DNA of 64,000 nucleotides, from contig JAYKKT010000061.1 in assembly GCA_036023115.1 (NCBI GenBank), positions 12,149,501 through 12,213,500 of the forward strand. The letters run 5' to 3'. Of the stretch, positions 53,783 through 64,000 are shown in pieces. Origin of the DNA: Brasenia schreberi (lineage: Eukaryota; Streptophyta; Magnoliopsida; Nymphaeales; Cabombaceae). Under the pieces are notes generated by a model that was not told the DNA's origin, made no database searches, and was given only the letters and a program-made list of their open reading frames with translations. The position numbers and the translations under genes were made by a program. Numbering within the stretch: the stretch's first letter is position 1; each line of letters starts with the position of its first letter.

Positions 53783-56700
53783 CGGGTTTTTGTAATATTC
53801 TACAAACTAGATGGGTAGAGAAACCAATTCACCCTTCAGACAGTTCTGAAATTTCAACAAAATAATAGGGGCAAAACTATAATTCTACCTTTCAAATTGT
53901 TTGGTGACTTTAGAAAATTGACAAAGATAAACATGTAACTTCAACCTTTAATGAATATATAAATTTCATAGCAATACAAGGGAAGAACAATAAAAAACTA
54001 TCATGAGCAGAAAGAGAAAGTCACTCTTAAGCCTAGTAATATTTATAATGCAGAATAGGCAAAAAGGGTAATTTAACTACTCAATATTCGAATTTAAAAT
54101 TCAAAATTCACCAAAATCTAGGTGGTTTCAAAAAATCGTGACCAATTTCATAATAAAACCAGTGGTTGAGAGTTTTATGCCAACCATTTTTGAGAAACCC
54201 AAGGTGGTTTCTCAAAAAAGAATGACCAAAGGGGCATTTTGGTAAAATCACCTTATAGGCAAATTTACCAAAAAACTAGAGACACTTGGTTTTCTTGCCT
54301 CTGTATATTTTCTTTCAGAGAGAAGAGAGGAGAGAAAGTATGAGAGAGAAGGGAAAGACGAAGAGGCCCTTCATCTTTTTTTTACTCGAAAATTGATCAT
54401 CGTCAAACCAGAGCATAGACTCAATCCAGAGAATGGGTCATTGTGTTTCCTGACCAATGTTCTCCTTTTCCATTTTATTCATTATTACTTAGACAATCAA
54501 CAAACCAGAAATCAGAGAATAGATCTATTTTTATTTATATTACTTTTTCTTTCTATATATTGTTCTCTCTTGTTCTTATTGGGTTTTTGCCCTTTCCTTA
54601 TTTTGTTTAAGATAGAGTCCAACAAGAACAAATGAAGAAAAAGAGGAACTCAATCGGATGTGTTCAAAATCACAACCGTCATCCGATTGATTTCCTTTGT
54701 TTTTGTATGATCAAACTGAAAGTAAAAACAAGAAAGGGATATGTTCCTTTCTATTTCTGGCCTTTCTGTTCTTCTCCCCCTTTTTTGTTTCTACTTTTCA
54801 TCTTGGGTCTGAAATAAACAAACAGTTCTCCGCTTCTGTTCTCTTAGATCTTTTATAAATCGATTATTAAAAAGTTCAGAGATTTAACTATTTTGATAAT
54901 ATGCAACATGCATTGGATTTACCAATATCAGAGTTGAGGCAACCAAATTAGAGTTGCAGAACCATTTTATGTCATGCGGAAGTAAGAGAGAAAATAAGAA
55001 GAAGAAGACTTTTCTTCTTTAACCGATTTCCACCATAGGGTTTTTTCACGGGGAAGTTCTCTTGTATAAATTGCAATATATATCTTTAGAAATAAATCAT
55101 GTTTCTCTTATATACTTTTTCTTAGGATTTTTTGTTTTCCCTGTTTTGTACTCTAGGTTTTCCATTATAGCCTATATCTTGTGGTTGCGAGATTTTCATT
55201 CTGTTAATAAAGTAGAACAATTTTGCTTGAAAATGTTGTATCTTTTATCAAAAATACATCTCATGAAATCAGGAAAAGGGCCCTTCTTTCCTGATTTCTC
55301 ATATGATTGTTATCGAGAACAAAAGTGGTCATCCGATAACTTACAATAATCACCATCTCAAAGTAAGAAATTATCATCATTAAATCTATTTTTATATAAA
55401 TGATTTGGTATAGCTTCAATTGAATGGAGGAATTCATATAAAAATGTAATAGTTGTGTACAAAAATTATTTAATTACCACTATGGCTTCGACAATTCTCA
55501 TCTATTGAGTGTCATGTTTTGAACCGCTAGAGAGCCTCTTGAAAGAATTGCATTAAATGTTAATTACATTATGATTTAAAAGGTGGTGAGAGAGGAAGAA
55601 GGCAAGTGAGCATAATGGATTAAATCGAACATTATAAGTAGAAACGGATCAAAAGAGTGGTTGTGGGTCACATATTTAAGAAGCTTCAATTGGGCGGCGA
55701 TTACAAAATAGAGTTGGCAGCTGATTAAAGTTGGGAACTCACTATTCTTTAAATTGTTCCAAAGCAAATGTTTTCCCTATGGTAAGTTCATGGTCATGCC
55801 ATTGTAAGGAGAGACTATATATATATATATATTTGAGGAGTTTAATTAAGGGAAGAAAGATCATCGAGAAAGGTTTTTATTGTGGGTAGTTGGAAATGGT
55901 TTAAACTTAGATATAATGGCAAACCCCTAGATCTCAAGCCAATATCTCTTTCGAATACTAGATAGTGAGATTAAGAATATGCCAATAGATTTGGTCATAT
56001 AATTACTAAATGAAGGTAGGGCATAAGTCTTTTTGTTGGACTTAATGGTATAATTAATGCTTGTTGAGCCTAATTATTTAAGCTCATGTGATATCAATTA
56101 TATTTAGTTCATCATAAGTATCCCCAAAAGCTTAATTGGTATATCGTTAATAACAGTGAAAATCCAAAGTGTTAAAGTCATATGTGTAAGGGGCTTATGC
56201 ATATGATTATCATTGGATATTCTTTAGTACTATATTAGTTGAGGAAAGAATTCAACATATCCTTTTATATAGTTAATAACTCTTTAAACTAAGAAGGAAG
56301 ACCCTCTCTCCACACGGTGCCGGGACAGTCTCTAATTCATAAATTTTCTTTAGTATTCTTCTTGCATAAATTTTTTTTGACTTAATAGTCAAATGAACCT
56401 TCCCATGAGAAAGCATGAAACTGAGTACAAAGCGAATTCAAGGAGGCACAACCAGTTCATTACTTTATTATAAAGCACGGATTAGGTCTCTTAATAAGTT
56501 ATTGAAAAAGTTGTGCTCTCTCTTTTTCTCCCTCCCAGTTCTCTGTCCTATTAATGTAACTTCACTCTACAAGCGGTCAAGCGACTGAGGTGTAGTCGAA
56601 GGTGGCTTGAGTTGAGGCTACTCACATGATTGTTTTATCTTTGGAGAAAGATGACGTTACTCCTATGTACTTGATAGTAAGATAATGATTTCTTTAAGGC

Positions 56701-58330
56701 AAGTTCATGAGGATGACTCGATCAAATAAACTCTTTCTTGATTTTTTTGTTTGATTGATCCTATATACAATTTGCTTATGGGTTTCTCTAGTTTCTTCAA
56801 ATACTTTCTCCAATAACATTGTAGAAAGGATTCTACCGTAAAAAGGGTCTTGATGTTCCTGTGTAGAGAAAAACAAACTATGGCCTTTCTGTAGATTCTT
56901 TCAAAATTTTCTTCAATAACATTGTGAAAAGGATTCTACAGAAAAAACATTCAAAGGGCCCTAAAACAAGGTATGAGAGGCACTCAATAAGAACTGGGCA
57001 TGAGGTAAGTAGTAGCTTTTACCGCCCTTCTAATCAACTTCTTCCTCAAAATCTAAATAATAAGATGCTATAGGAATGATTCCGAGGCTTAGAGTTCGAG
57101 GTAAGGTCAAGGTTTGTGTTTTGAAGGTGATCCATAATGGAACTTCAACAAAGCAAAAACTGAGATAGATGATAGAGGAAGATATTTGCTCGTTATGTAA
57201 TGATAAATTTGAATCATTGTTACATTAATTTGTGAATCAACCTCCAAGCCAGGTGACCTATTGCTAATTTTGACACAATGTTCAACTTGAAAAAACATTT
57301 GTATATGAAAATAAGGTTTTAAAATTTGAATGTGAAAACGCTTGTGTTCGATTAATCTAGCTTAGAGTTCGACTCGGGATTAGGGCTGAAATGGGTCTTC
57401 CTCGGGCCGGCCTGGAAAATATCTCAACCCTAATCCCGATAAATTTGAATAGGGAGTGTGGATATCTCATAGTCCAAATCTGCTAACATCCAATTTATGA
57501 TTTGGATTTAGAGCCAATATTAATTTCTTAACTAAGTCTATATTTAATTGAATAAAAGTTGTTTATGAACTCCGAGATTCAGTAATATTTTGTTTACCTG
57601 AATCTAACCTAGGACTGGGGATAAGCGACAGACAAGATAGCAGGAGAGTGATGTTCATGTCCACTAGAAAGAAGACAAAAAAATCAGGCTAAATTTGTGA
57701 GAAATTGTCAAGAAAGGCAGATTTTTATAGGAAAGACTGAACATAGAAGCAAAAGAAGAAGACCAAAAGCATCGTCGCTTGACTTCATCTTCGTACACGG
57801 TCTCCATCCAGGAGGATTCACCAAAAGGGTGGACTCTTACCGTTGTTTCGTAATATGTTGTATTGCCAGAAATCTAGTTCTCGATATATATTTAGAACTT
57901 TTCATTTTTGTGGTACAATTTTGGGTTTTTCGTTTCAATCTTTACGATATGGTTTCGGGTTATTTCTTTTAGTAGAGTTAAACATATCTATATAAAAATA
58001 TTTTGCTTTATTAAAAGAGCATCTTGTGAAATAAGAAAAGAGGATATTTCTTTTTTATTTTGTGAGTACATGTTAAAAGTGACCACTCGGTAACTTACAA
58101 ACTTCATGATTAAATCGGTGAGATATGATGCATAGTTCAACCCACCTGAAATCTTTCTAATCCATTATCGAAGATATTTGCCCCAAAGTAAAAAAAAATT
58201 ATGTTGGTTCATGATAGCATGACACAGAAACAGAAAAGGTTGATATATAACATCCGACACACAAAAAACTCTACACAAACACGACTTGAAAAAAGTCCCC
58301 ATTTATTCGTGACCACCTAGTTAACACGTT
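53783..58330. other. AT-rich spacer without recognised genes
   Basis: About 4.5 kb with no domain I can identify. It holds several perfect inverted repeats (54650-54690, 55265-55298, 57375-57438), a TA run at about 55816-55832, and two weakly similar segments (about 55050-55345 and 57850-58100). Likely decayed transposon sequence. Confidence 0.45.
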
Positions 58331-59398
58331 TTTGGCACTTGCACGACACGACACGACACGAGTTGCTGCAATATACATTTCGAACCGTTATGGATTAGTC
58401 TCCACTAGGCTGGCGGGAAATAGCCGTTGCTGCATGATTGAGCGCCTCGAAAGATTCGTTTCGAGGAGACCAAAATGCCGAGACGCGTTCACCCCGGGCC
58501 CACCGGTAGTTCCATGCGAAAAATTCACTTAATCCCCTGGTTCTTCTTTATTAATGTTCCACCTCCACTTTGTCACCACGGCGACCAGTAAAAAGTAAAA
58601 AAGGAAGAGGTTGTCAGATGATTATAGAGATCGGACGGTCACGAGAGAGTGCGAATCTCCATGCGTCTTCCTTAAAAGTCCCGCCCTGAAAACTCTATTT
58701 TGTCCGCCATCATCGACTCTGAGAAAATGCCGTTTTTGTTAATAAAAGAAAGAATATCACGTGGTTCCCGTCATCCTGCGCCATGGAAGTAGACCAATCG
58801 GAACCGTCGACGCAGAGAATCCGTGGCTGATATCTTCCGTTATGGCAGGCACCGTCTATCAGCAGAAGGATAGATTTGTCCTCATACGAGATTCAGGTAA
58901 TTAGCACGTAATAATGCTTAAATTAGTGATGCATTTTTTCTTTAGCAAAAACTTACCTGGCCCAAATGCGCTTTGGGGTACGAAAACGTGGTGTGTCAGA
59001 TACGCCGCCCGTTACGAAGCAGTCAAGATCGTGGCTCAACCACACGACCACTCTCTCTCTTTCTTTTTGTATATATATATATGCGTAAGCTGAGAGTAGC
59101 AATAAGCTAGTTACTGATTTTCTAAATAGAGAAAGAGTAGGTAAAAATAATAAATACAGGTTTGCCCATCCTTTTACATGGTTGGTCTCACTGCTCACCT
59201 TTTATATCGTGTTATTTAAATACTTTAATGCTAGAAACGGTAGAGGAAAAGGCCGTCGTGAGTGGTGATGGATCTTGGATCGTGGGTCCGGTGTCTTTTA
59301 TAAGCCCAAACGCATGCAAGCAGGTTAAAGCCTTTACTCCTTGTCAGTCTCACCGCACAGCGGTCGGTGTGCCATCTCTTTCTCTCTCTCTCTCTCTC
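58331..59398 (+). promoter_or_regulatory. Upstream region of the glucanase gene
   Basis: GC content rises here. It includes an ACGAC microsatellite (58341-58360), a hairpin CCTCGAAA/TTTCGAGG (58445-58466), an ACGTGG G-box-like core near 58759, and CT/TA-rich stretches at 59044-59085. No coding sequence recognised. Treat as candidate promoter and spacer. Confidence 0.35.
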
Positions 59399-59411
59399 TC
59401 TATCTATATAT
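59378..59411 (+). promoter_or_regulatory. Probable core promoter: CT tract and TATA box of the glucanase gene
   Basis: A pure CT run (about 59378-59402) followed by CTATATATTGG, then a pyrimidine-rich leader of about 230 bp to the ATG at 59672. The transcription start is probably near 59440. Inferred from position. Confidence 0.45.
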
Positions 59412-59671
59412 TGGTCATCAACCCTAGGATTCTCTCTCTCGTACAATAATAAGCCACTGATAACTAACAACTCCCACCCTTCAGTACTAACCCTAGGGAC
59501 CCCCCTCCCTCCCTCTCTATTCGCTTCTTCTCCACTGCTTTCTCAGTCCCTTTCATACCTTACCCCTCAGTGTGGAGGGGGAGAGAGGAAGAAAAGGGCT
59601 GCTTTTGCATAGAAGATAGTTGCAGAGCACTCTGTATTAAGCTAATATATCTTGCCTCTGCTTTGTAGAAG

Positions 59672-61870
59672 ATGGAGAAAAGAGTGAAATTTCTCGGCAT
59701 TGTGCTGTTGTGCTTCTGTGTGAGCTTCTATGCAGGTAATGGTTATGATGAGCTTCACTAGGTGTAAGATTTTCTTTTATCTAATATGTGCCATCTTTCT
59801 TTTTGTTTTTGTTTTCCAGCTTGTTTGTAGTGATTCTGGGTGTAGTTTTCTCTTTTCGGATTTTGTTCTTTTTTAGTTAGATTGTTGGTGGTGTCGCTTG
59901 TCTCTCCTAACTTTCTTTCTTGTTGTTTCCTTTTAGGTTATGGGTAGTGCTTTTAGCCTCCGTCTTCTCTGTTTCTGGTTCTTGGTTTTCAGATGGTTGT
60001 TGGCTAAGTTAGTTGAGAGTGTTTAGATGGTTCTTGCTCTCTCCCTTCTCTGGTTTTCCTTCACTTCTTAGATTGATAGAATTTGAGATTGTTTATGGTT
60101 ATCATTTTTCGTCTTTTAGAATGTTTGTGGTAGTTTCTGCATCAGCTAGCTTCTGTTTCCTGTGCTTTTGGTTCCTTATATCACGAGACTTCCCTTCGGC
60201 TTCCTTATGAGTGTCGCAAATGGTTATGGTGCAGTTTCGGGAGGAACGGGTTCTGTAGGAGTGAATTACGGCCGGGTGGCGAACGACCTCCCTTCGGCTT
60301 CGAAGGTGGTAGAGCTCCTCAAGAGCCAGGGAGTCACCAAAGTGAAGCTCTACGACACCGACTCCACAGTGCTTCAGGCTCTCGCCGGCAGCGGCATCAA
60401 GGTAATCGTCGCCCTCCCCAACGAGCAGCTCCGCGAGGTCGCAGCAAGCCAATCTGCGGCCCACGACTGGGTTCAGCAGAACATCTCCGCCTACTACCCG
60501 GCCACGCAGATCTCCGCCGTTTCCGTCGGCAATGAGGTCTTCGTCGACCCCCACAACACCACCAACTACCTCGTCCCTGCCATGATCAACGTCCACGCGG
60601 CTCTTGTGAAGCAGAACCTCGACGGAGAGATCAAAGTCTCGTCACCCATCGCCCTCAGTGCACTCCAGGCGTCGTATCCGTCGTCGGCCGGTGCGTTCAA
60701 GTCGGAGCTCGTCGAGCCGGTGATCAAGCCAATGTTGGATTTCCTTAGACAAACTGGGTCCTTCCTCATGGTGAACGCGTACCCTTTCTTCGCTTACAAG
60801 GACAACGCGGACGTGATCTCGCTTGATTACGCTCTTTTCCGGCCAAATGCCGGTGTTGTCGATGCAGGCAACGGGCTGCGGTACACAAATCTCTTCGATG
60901 CGCAGATTGACGCTGTGTTTGCTGCCATGAGTTCTCTGAAGTACAGCGATCTGAACATAATCGTTTCGGAGACGGGGTGGCCGTCGAAGGGAGACGACGG
61001 CGAGACGGGCGCAAATGCGGAGAACGCCGCGGCCTACAACGGTAACTTGGTCCGCCGGGTCCTCAGCAGTGCTGGGACGCCTCTGCGGCCGCAAGCCTCC
61101 TTCGATGTTTTCCTCTTTGCCCTGTTCAATGAGAACAAAAAGTCCGGGCCGACGTCGGAGCGGAATTACGGGCTCTTCTATCCTAATGAGGAGAAGGTCT
61201 ATAACATTCCACTGACTCCGGAGTCTCTGCAGCAGCACTCAGCGAACGAGCCACCGGTTGTTGCGGTTGGGAGCTCTGGCGCCGGTGTGGTGGTGAGGAG
61301 CGCGTCGCCGGGAGTGGCACAGCAGCAGGGGGCGGGGACGTGGTGCATGGCGAACGAGAGGGCGAGCAGGCCACATCTGCAGGAGGCTCTGGATTATGCC
61401 TGCGGACAGGGTGGGGCGGACTGCACCCAGATTCAGCCAGGGGCCTCATGCTTCGAGCCCAACACCATCGAGGCTCACGCGTCGTTCGCGTTCAATAGTT
61501 ACTACCAGAAGAACAGGCGCGGCTTCGGTACCTGTGACTTCAAGGGTGCCGCTTACGTCGTCACTCAGCCCCCCAGTACGTCTCTCTTTCTTTCTCTCTC
61601 ACACACACAAGGAAGAATCTTATTTTTAACATTAATTTTACTTTTCCGCTTTCTTTTTCGGGATAGTTCGTGAAAAACTTTTTAAAATCTTAACTTTACT
61701 TCGCTTGACATCTACATTTATCAAAGATTTATGGACTTGCATGATCAACGTTATACTCTCTCTCTAGATTGTTGACTCACTTGTTGAATCGACTTATCGA
61801 AGTTGGAATTGTCTTCTCTGTTCTTTTGATTGCAGGGTTTGGGAAATGCAGCTTTCCTTCGGGGTACTGA
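59672..61870 (+). CDS. Glucan endo-1,3-beta-glucosidase, GH17 with X8/CBM43 domain
   Basis: Exons 59672-59735, 60235-61575 and 61836-61870 (introns 499 and 260 bp, GT-AG) encode 479 residues. Residues 1-21 (MEKRVKFLGIVLLCFCVSFYA) are a signal peptide. GH17 follows (VGVNYGRVANDLPSASKV at about 29-46), with proton donor Glu122 in SVGNEVF and nucleophile Glu267 in VSETGWPS, ending with NYGLFYP. A linker leads to the X8 domain (GTWCMAN from about 389, with conserved Cys and FAFNSYYQ), ending FGKCSFPSGY. The C-terminus has no hydrophobic GPI-anchor tail, so the protein is probably secreted to the wall. Such enzymes cut callose and other 1,3-beta-glucans; X8 binds them. All motifs are intact. The main exon is clearly more GC-rich than its surroundings. 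Confidence 0.93.
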
Positions 61871-62190
61871 TTGCCGCCGAGATAAGAAGTTTGGGGGTGT
61901 TAAAATCTTTTAATCAATTATTTAATTAACTAAATGTACTTATTTCTAGGGTTTGCTCGAAGTTCTATGTTTGTTAGGTCTGTATGTAATGCTGTAAATC
62001 ACTCTTTTTGGGTAATGGGTGTGTTTGGCTTTGGTTATCTTGATATGGTTTCTTTTTTTAATGTTTTATGTGCTTCAGAAAGACTAATATTAGCTACTTT
62101 TTTTTTAAATCCAACTGTTGGTTCTTATGATTAAATTATATGGGACGAGGATTATTCTTGCAAAAAATACAAATTGAGCAGGTTTCATGT
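61871..62190 (+). other. 3' flank of the glucanase gene
   Basis: T-rich presumed 3' UTR and downstream sequence. No other feature seen. Confidence 0.45.
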
Positions 62191-62647
62191 GCGGCTTCAG
62201 GCGGCGGACTGTAAAATGATTCAAAACATGAATATTTCTGTCTCGAAGGACTATTCGGGTCAGGTCCATGTCGTGCCTTTGGATAGTGTGGATTCGTGTA
62301 CGTCATAAGCCAACACGCTTGCAAAACAATCTTTTGCTGGCTAGTGGCACCTGACGTCAGCAAAAAATGTGACATACGACACGAAGACAAGAAAAACACT
62401 TGTGACTAACAGTCACGGGACTTTCCGTGTCGTGTCTATTTCAAAGACTAATAGCGGCTTCAGGCGGCGGACTGTAAAATGATTCAAAACATGAATATTT
62501 CTGGCACGAAGGACTATTCGGGTCAGGTCCATGTCGTGCCTTTGAATAGTGTGGATTCGTGTATACGTCATACTCTTGCAAAACAATCTTTGCTGGCTAG
62601 TGGCATCTGACGTCAGCAAAAAATGTGATATACGACACGAAGACAAG
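62191..62647. repeat. Direct repeat of ~200 bp, two copies
   Basis: Copies 62191-62391 and 62454-62647 share long identical runs, such as GCGGACTGTAAAATGATTCA and GACTATTCGGGTCAGGTCCA, with a few indels. Each holds the palindrome CTGACGTCAG. A 62-bp non-repeated segment separates them. A GGTAAAAGACGAGAGAGGGTC phrase is also doubled just after, at about 62659 and 62771. Confidence 0.9.
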
Positions 62648-62947
62648 AGAGGGTCGGTTGGTAAAAGACGAGAGAGGGTCACGGCGCACACCAACTACCC
62701 GCTACTGCTTGTTGGATCCCACTGCTATTAAAGTGTGGCGTTTTAATTGCCCGGAGTTAAAAGAGGGGTTTGGTAAAAGACGAGAGAGGGTCGTTTCCGG
62801 TTTTACAGATGAATTCGTGTTTATTCTTGTCATATTTAAGCTACTTCGGGTCGTGTGAATCCGTGTGTGTAAAAAATGGTGTTGTATCAATTCATTTTAT
62901 GTAAAATAGATAAACTTGGGTGAACTTGAACACAAACTTTAGTTTGT
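62648..62947. other. Repeat-derived spacer
   Basis: Sequence between the two repeat sets. Includes the doubled GACGAGAGAGGGTC phrase. No gene recognised. Confidence 0.4.
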
Positions 62948-63382
62948 GTTGATAGGTTCTGCACGGTATTGACATTTTCAGTGATTTTTGCCTCGTCGTG
63001 TCATTTCGTGTTTATTTATGTCAAAACAAGCTGACCTAAACACACAAAAATCAGGATTATGCATAAAGATGTCTGCTTTTGGAGCTGTTTTGGCTTAAGT
63101 TTGGAATTGTTCAGAACCGACGTAAAATTTAAATTTTTTAAAGAAAAATACGGAAACAGACAGTTGATAGGTTCTGCACGGTATTGACATTTTCAGTGAT
63201 TTTTGCCTCGTCTTGTCATTTCGTGTTTATGTCAAAACAAGCTGACCTAAACACAAAAAAATCAGGATTAGGCATAAAGATGGCTGCTTTTGGAGCTGTT
63301 TTGGCTCAAGTTTGGAATTGTTCAGAACCGACGTAAAATTTAAACTTTTTAAAGAAATTTCAAAAGATACGGAAATAGACAG
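62948..63382. repeat. Tandem duplication of a ~215-bp unit
   Basis: Units 62948-63162 and 63163-63382 both start GTTGATAGGTTCTGCACGG and run through CAAGTTTGGAATTGTTCAG-type sequence to an ACAGACAGTT end. They differ by a few substitutions and short indels. Confidence 0.9.
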
Positions 63383-64000
63383 TTCGATCAGTGAAACTGA
63401 TTTCCGGTTTGGAGGTGCTTTGGTTTTGGTTTGGTTTCGATTTTTATGAAAGGTGAAACTGAAATCAAACCGAGCGGTCTCCGGTTTGTATGCTTGATTT
63501 TGGTTCTAGTTTCATCGGTTGCTGGCCTGATTTCCTAGGTGCATTTGCCTCTATGGGTAGGCGGATCCGGGGCATCTAACTTGAGCGGTAGACGCACCTC
63601 TCTGCATCTGCCGGATGACGCAGAGGCAACCAAATCCAAACGTGGAACACTAGCGCAAACACCACAGAGGCTCTCAACAACCCGTTAAATCCAAACACAA
63701 CCAATGGCTGCCAAACGCTCCTTTACCTGCTTTCTCCACCTGGATTACAACGCCCTCAACACCACTCTGACCCATGTTTCCTCTCCTAAGATAACCTCTC
63801 CAAACCAACACACTACTTCTTACCTTAAGATGGAGTTGGGTACGTCGGTCTCCCCAGGGTGCATCTCGCTTGGGATGCATAATTGCGTGCGAATGGAGAG
63901 AAAAGGAGAGTAAGGACAGTTTGCGTATAAATGAGGTTGAGAATGTGCTCATAGCACAAAAAAAGAAGCGCGTGCGCCAAACAATTATGAAAGGATAGTG
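63383..64000. other. Right-edge spacer without recognised gene
   Basis: Starts with GGTTTGG/GGTTTTGG-rich low-complexity sequence, then a weak inverted pair TTGCCTCT (63546-63553) / AGAGGCAA (63622-63629). Short ORFs on both strands at 63674-63952 have no recognisable similarity. Confidence 0.4.

Noticed and set aside
53783..54380. LTR of copia-D next to the LINE-D scrap
   Set aside because: No TG/CA border, primer-binding site or second copy could be found.
60102..61449. Long - strand ORFs of 164, 198 and 88 residues over the glucanase gene
   Set aside because: They mirror the GC-rich coding frame of the GH17 exon, have low-complexity Arg/Val composition and no recognisable domain.
60162..61673. 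A single 503-residue ORF as the glucanase protein
   Set aside because: Its start and end lie in introns. The signal-peptide exon at 59672 and the last exon at 61836 splice in phase and restore both the signal peptide and the FGKCSFPSGY terminus.
62549..62890. Short ORFs in the downstream duplications
   Set aside because: They arise from the doubled repeat sequence on both strands and have no domain or codon pattern.

Overview
This is plant nuclear DNA, probably from a woody angiosperm with a large, repeat-rich genome. The species cannot be read from the sequence. The evidence is spliced genes with GT-AG introns and signal or transit peptides, Ty1/copia and Ty3/gypsy retrotransposons, RTE- and L1-type LINEs and hAT transposons. 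I found no rRNA, tRNA or CRISPR array.

Three host genes are supported. (1) The last four recognised exons of a plastid trigger-factor-like chaperone (TIG) on the + strand lie at 21807-21887, 21975-22124, 22653-22748 and 41609-41686. Its last intron is 18.9 kb. No upstream exon is recognisable between 1 and 21806, so the preceding intron is probably over 21 kb. (2) A small two-exon gene on the - strand (43997-45489) encodes a 141-residue protein with a likely transit peptide and two membrane segments. Its second exon is too short to stand out as an ORF. (3) A complete three-exon gene on the + strand (59672-61870) encodes a secreted GH17 endo-1,3-beta-glucanase with a C-terminal X8/CBM43 domain.

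Most of the rest is nested transposons. 1-1769: the 5' end of a hAT element (- strand) with CGCTATAGCG palindromes at its terminus. 1770-2580: the 3' remnant of a copia element ending in an LTR. 2628-13602: a decayed hAT transposase (+) split by an RTE LINE (4548-12917, - strand, 17-bp target duplication). That LINE is itself split by a nearly intact copia element (7307-12379). 14032-20887: a 5'-truncated RTE LINE (20-bp target duplication) interrupted by a mosaic of copia, gypsy and copia pieces.

The last TIG intron is almost filled by one old copia element (22990-40895, - strand, LTRs of 290 bp, perfect CCTCT duplication). Inside it lie two further copia remnants, two RTE pieces (one a 212-bp head-plus-tail miniature), a possible plant-mobile-domain fragment next to a 33-bp-period hairpin array, and a younger complete copia element (32504-37738). 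By hand alignment the LTR divergence agrees with the nesting order: about 12% for the outer element, 5-6% for the inner one, and about 2% for the copia at 7307.

From 41.7 to 59.4 kb there are an L1-type LINE remnant, the small - strand gene, a copia element split by an almost full-length RTE LINE carrying a 45-bp G tract (47044-53280), a LINE scrap, and about 5.6 kb of AT-rich spacer. The glucanase gene is GC-rich and is followed by two sets of roughly 200-bp direct repeats. The transposons show no coordinated function. TIG and the small - strand gene are convergent, and the glucanase stands alone.
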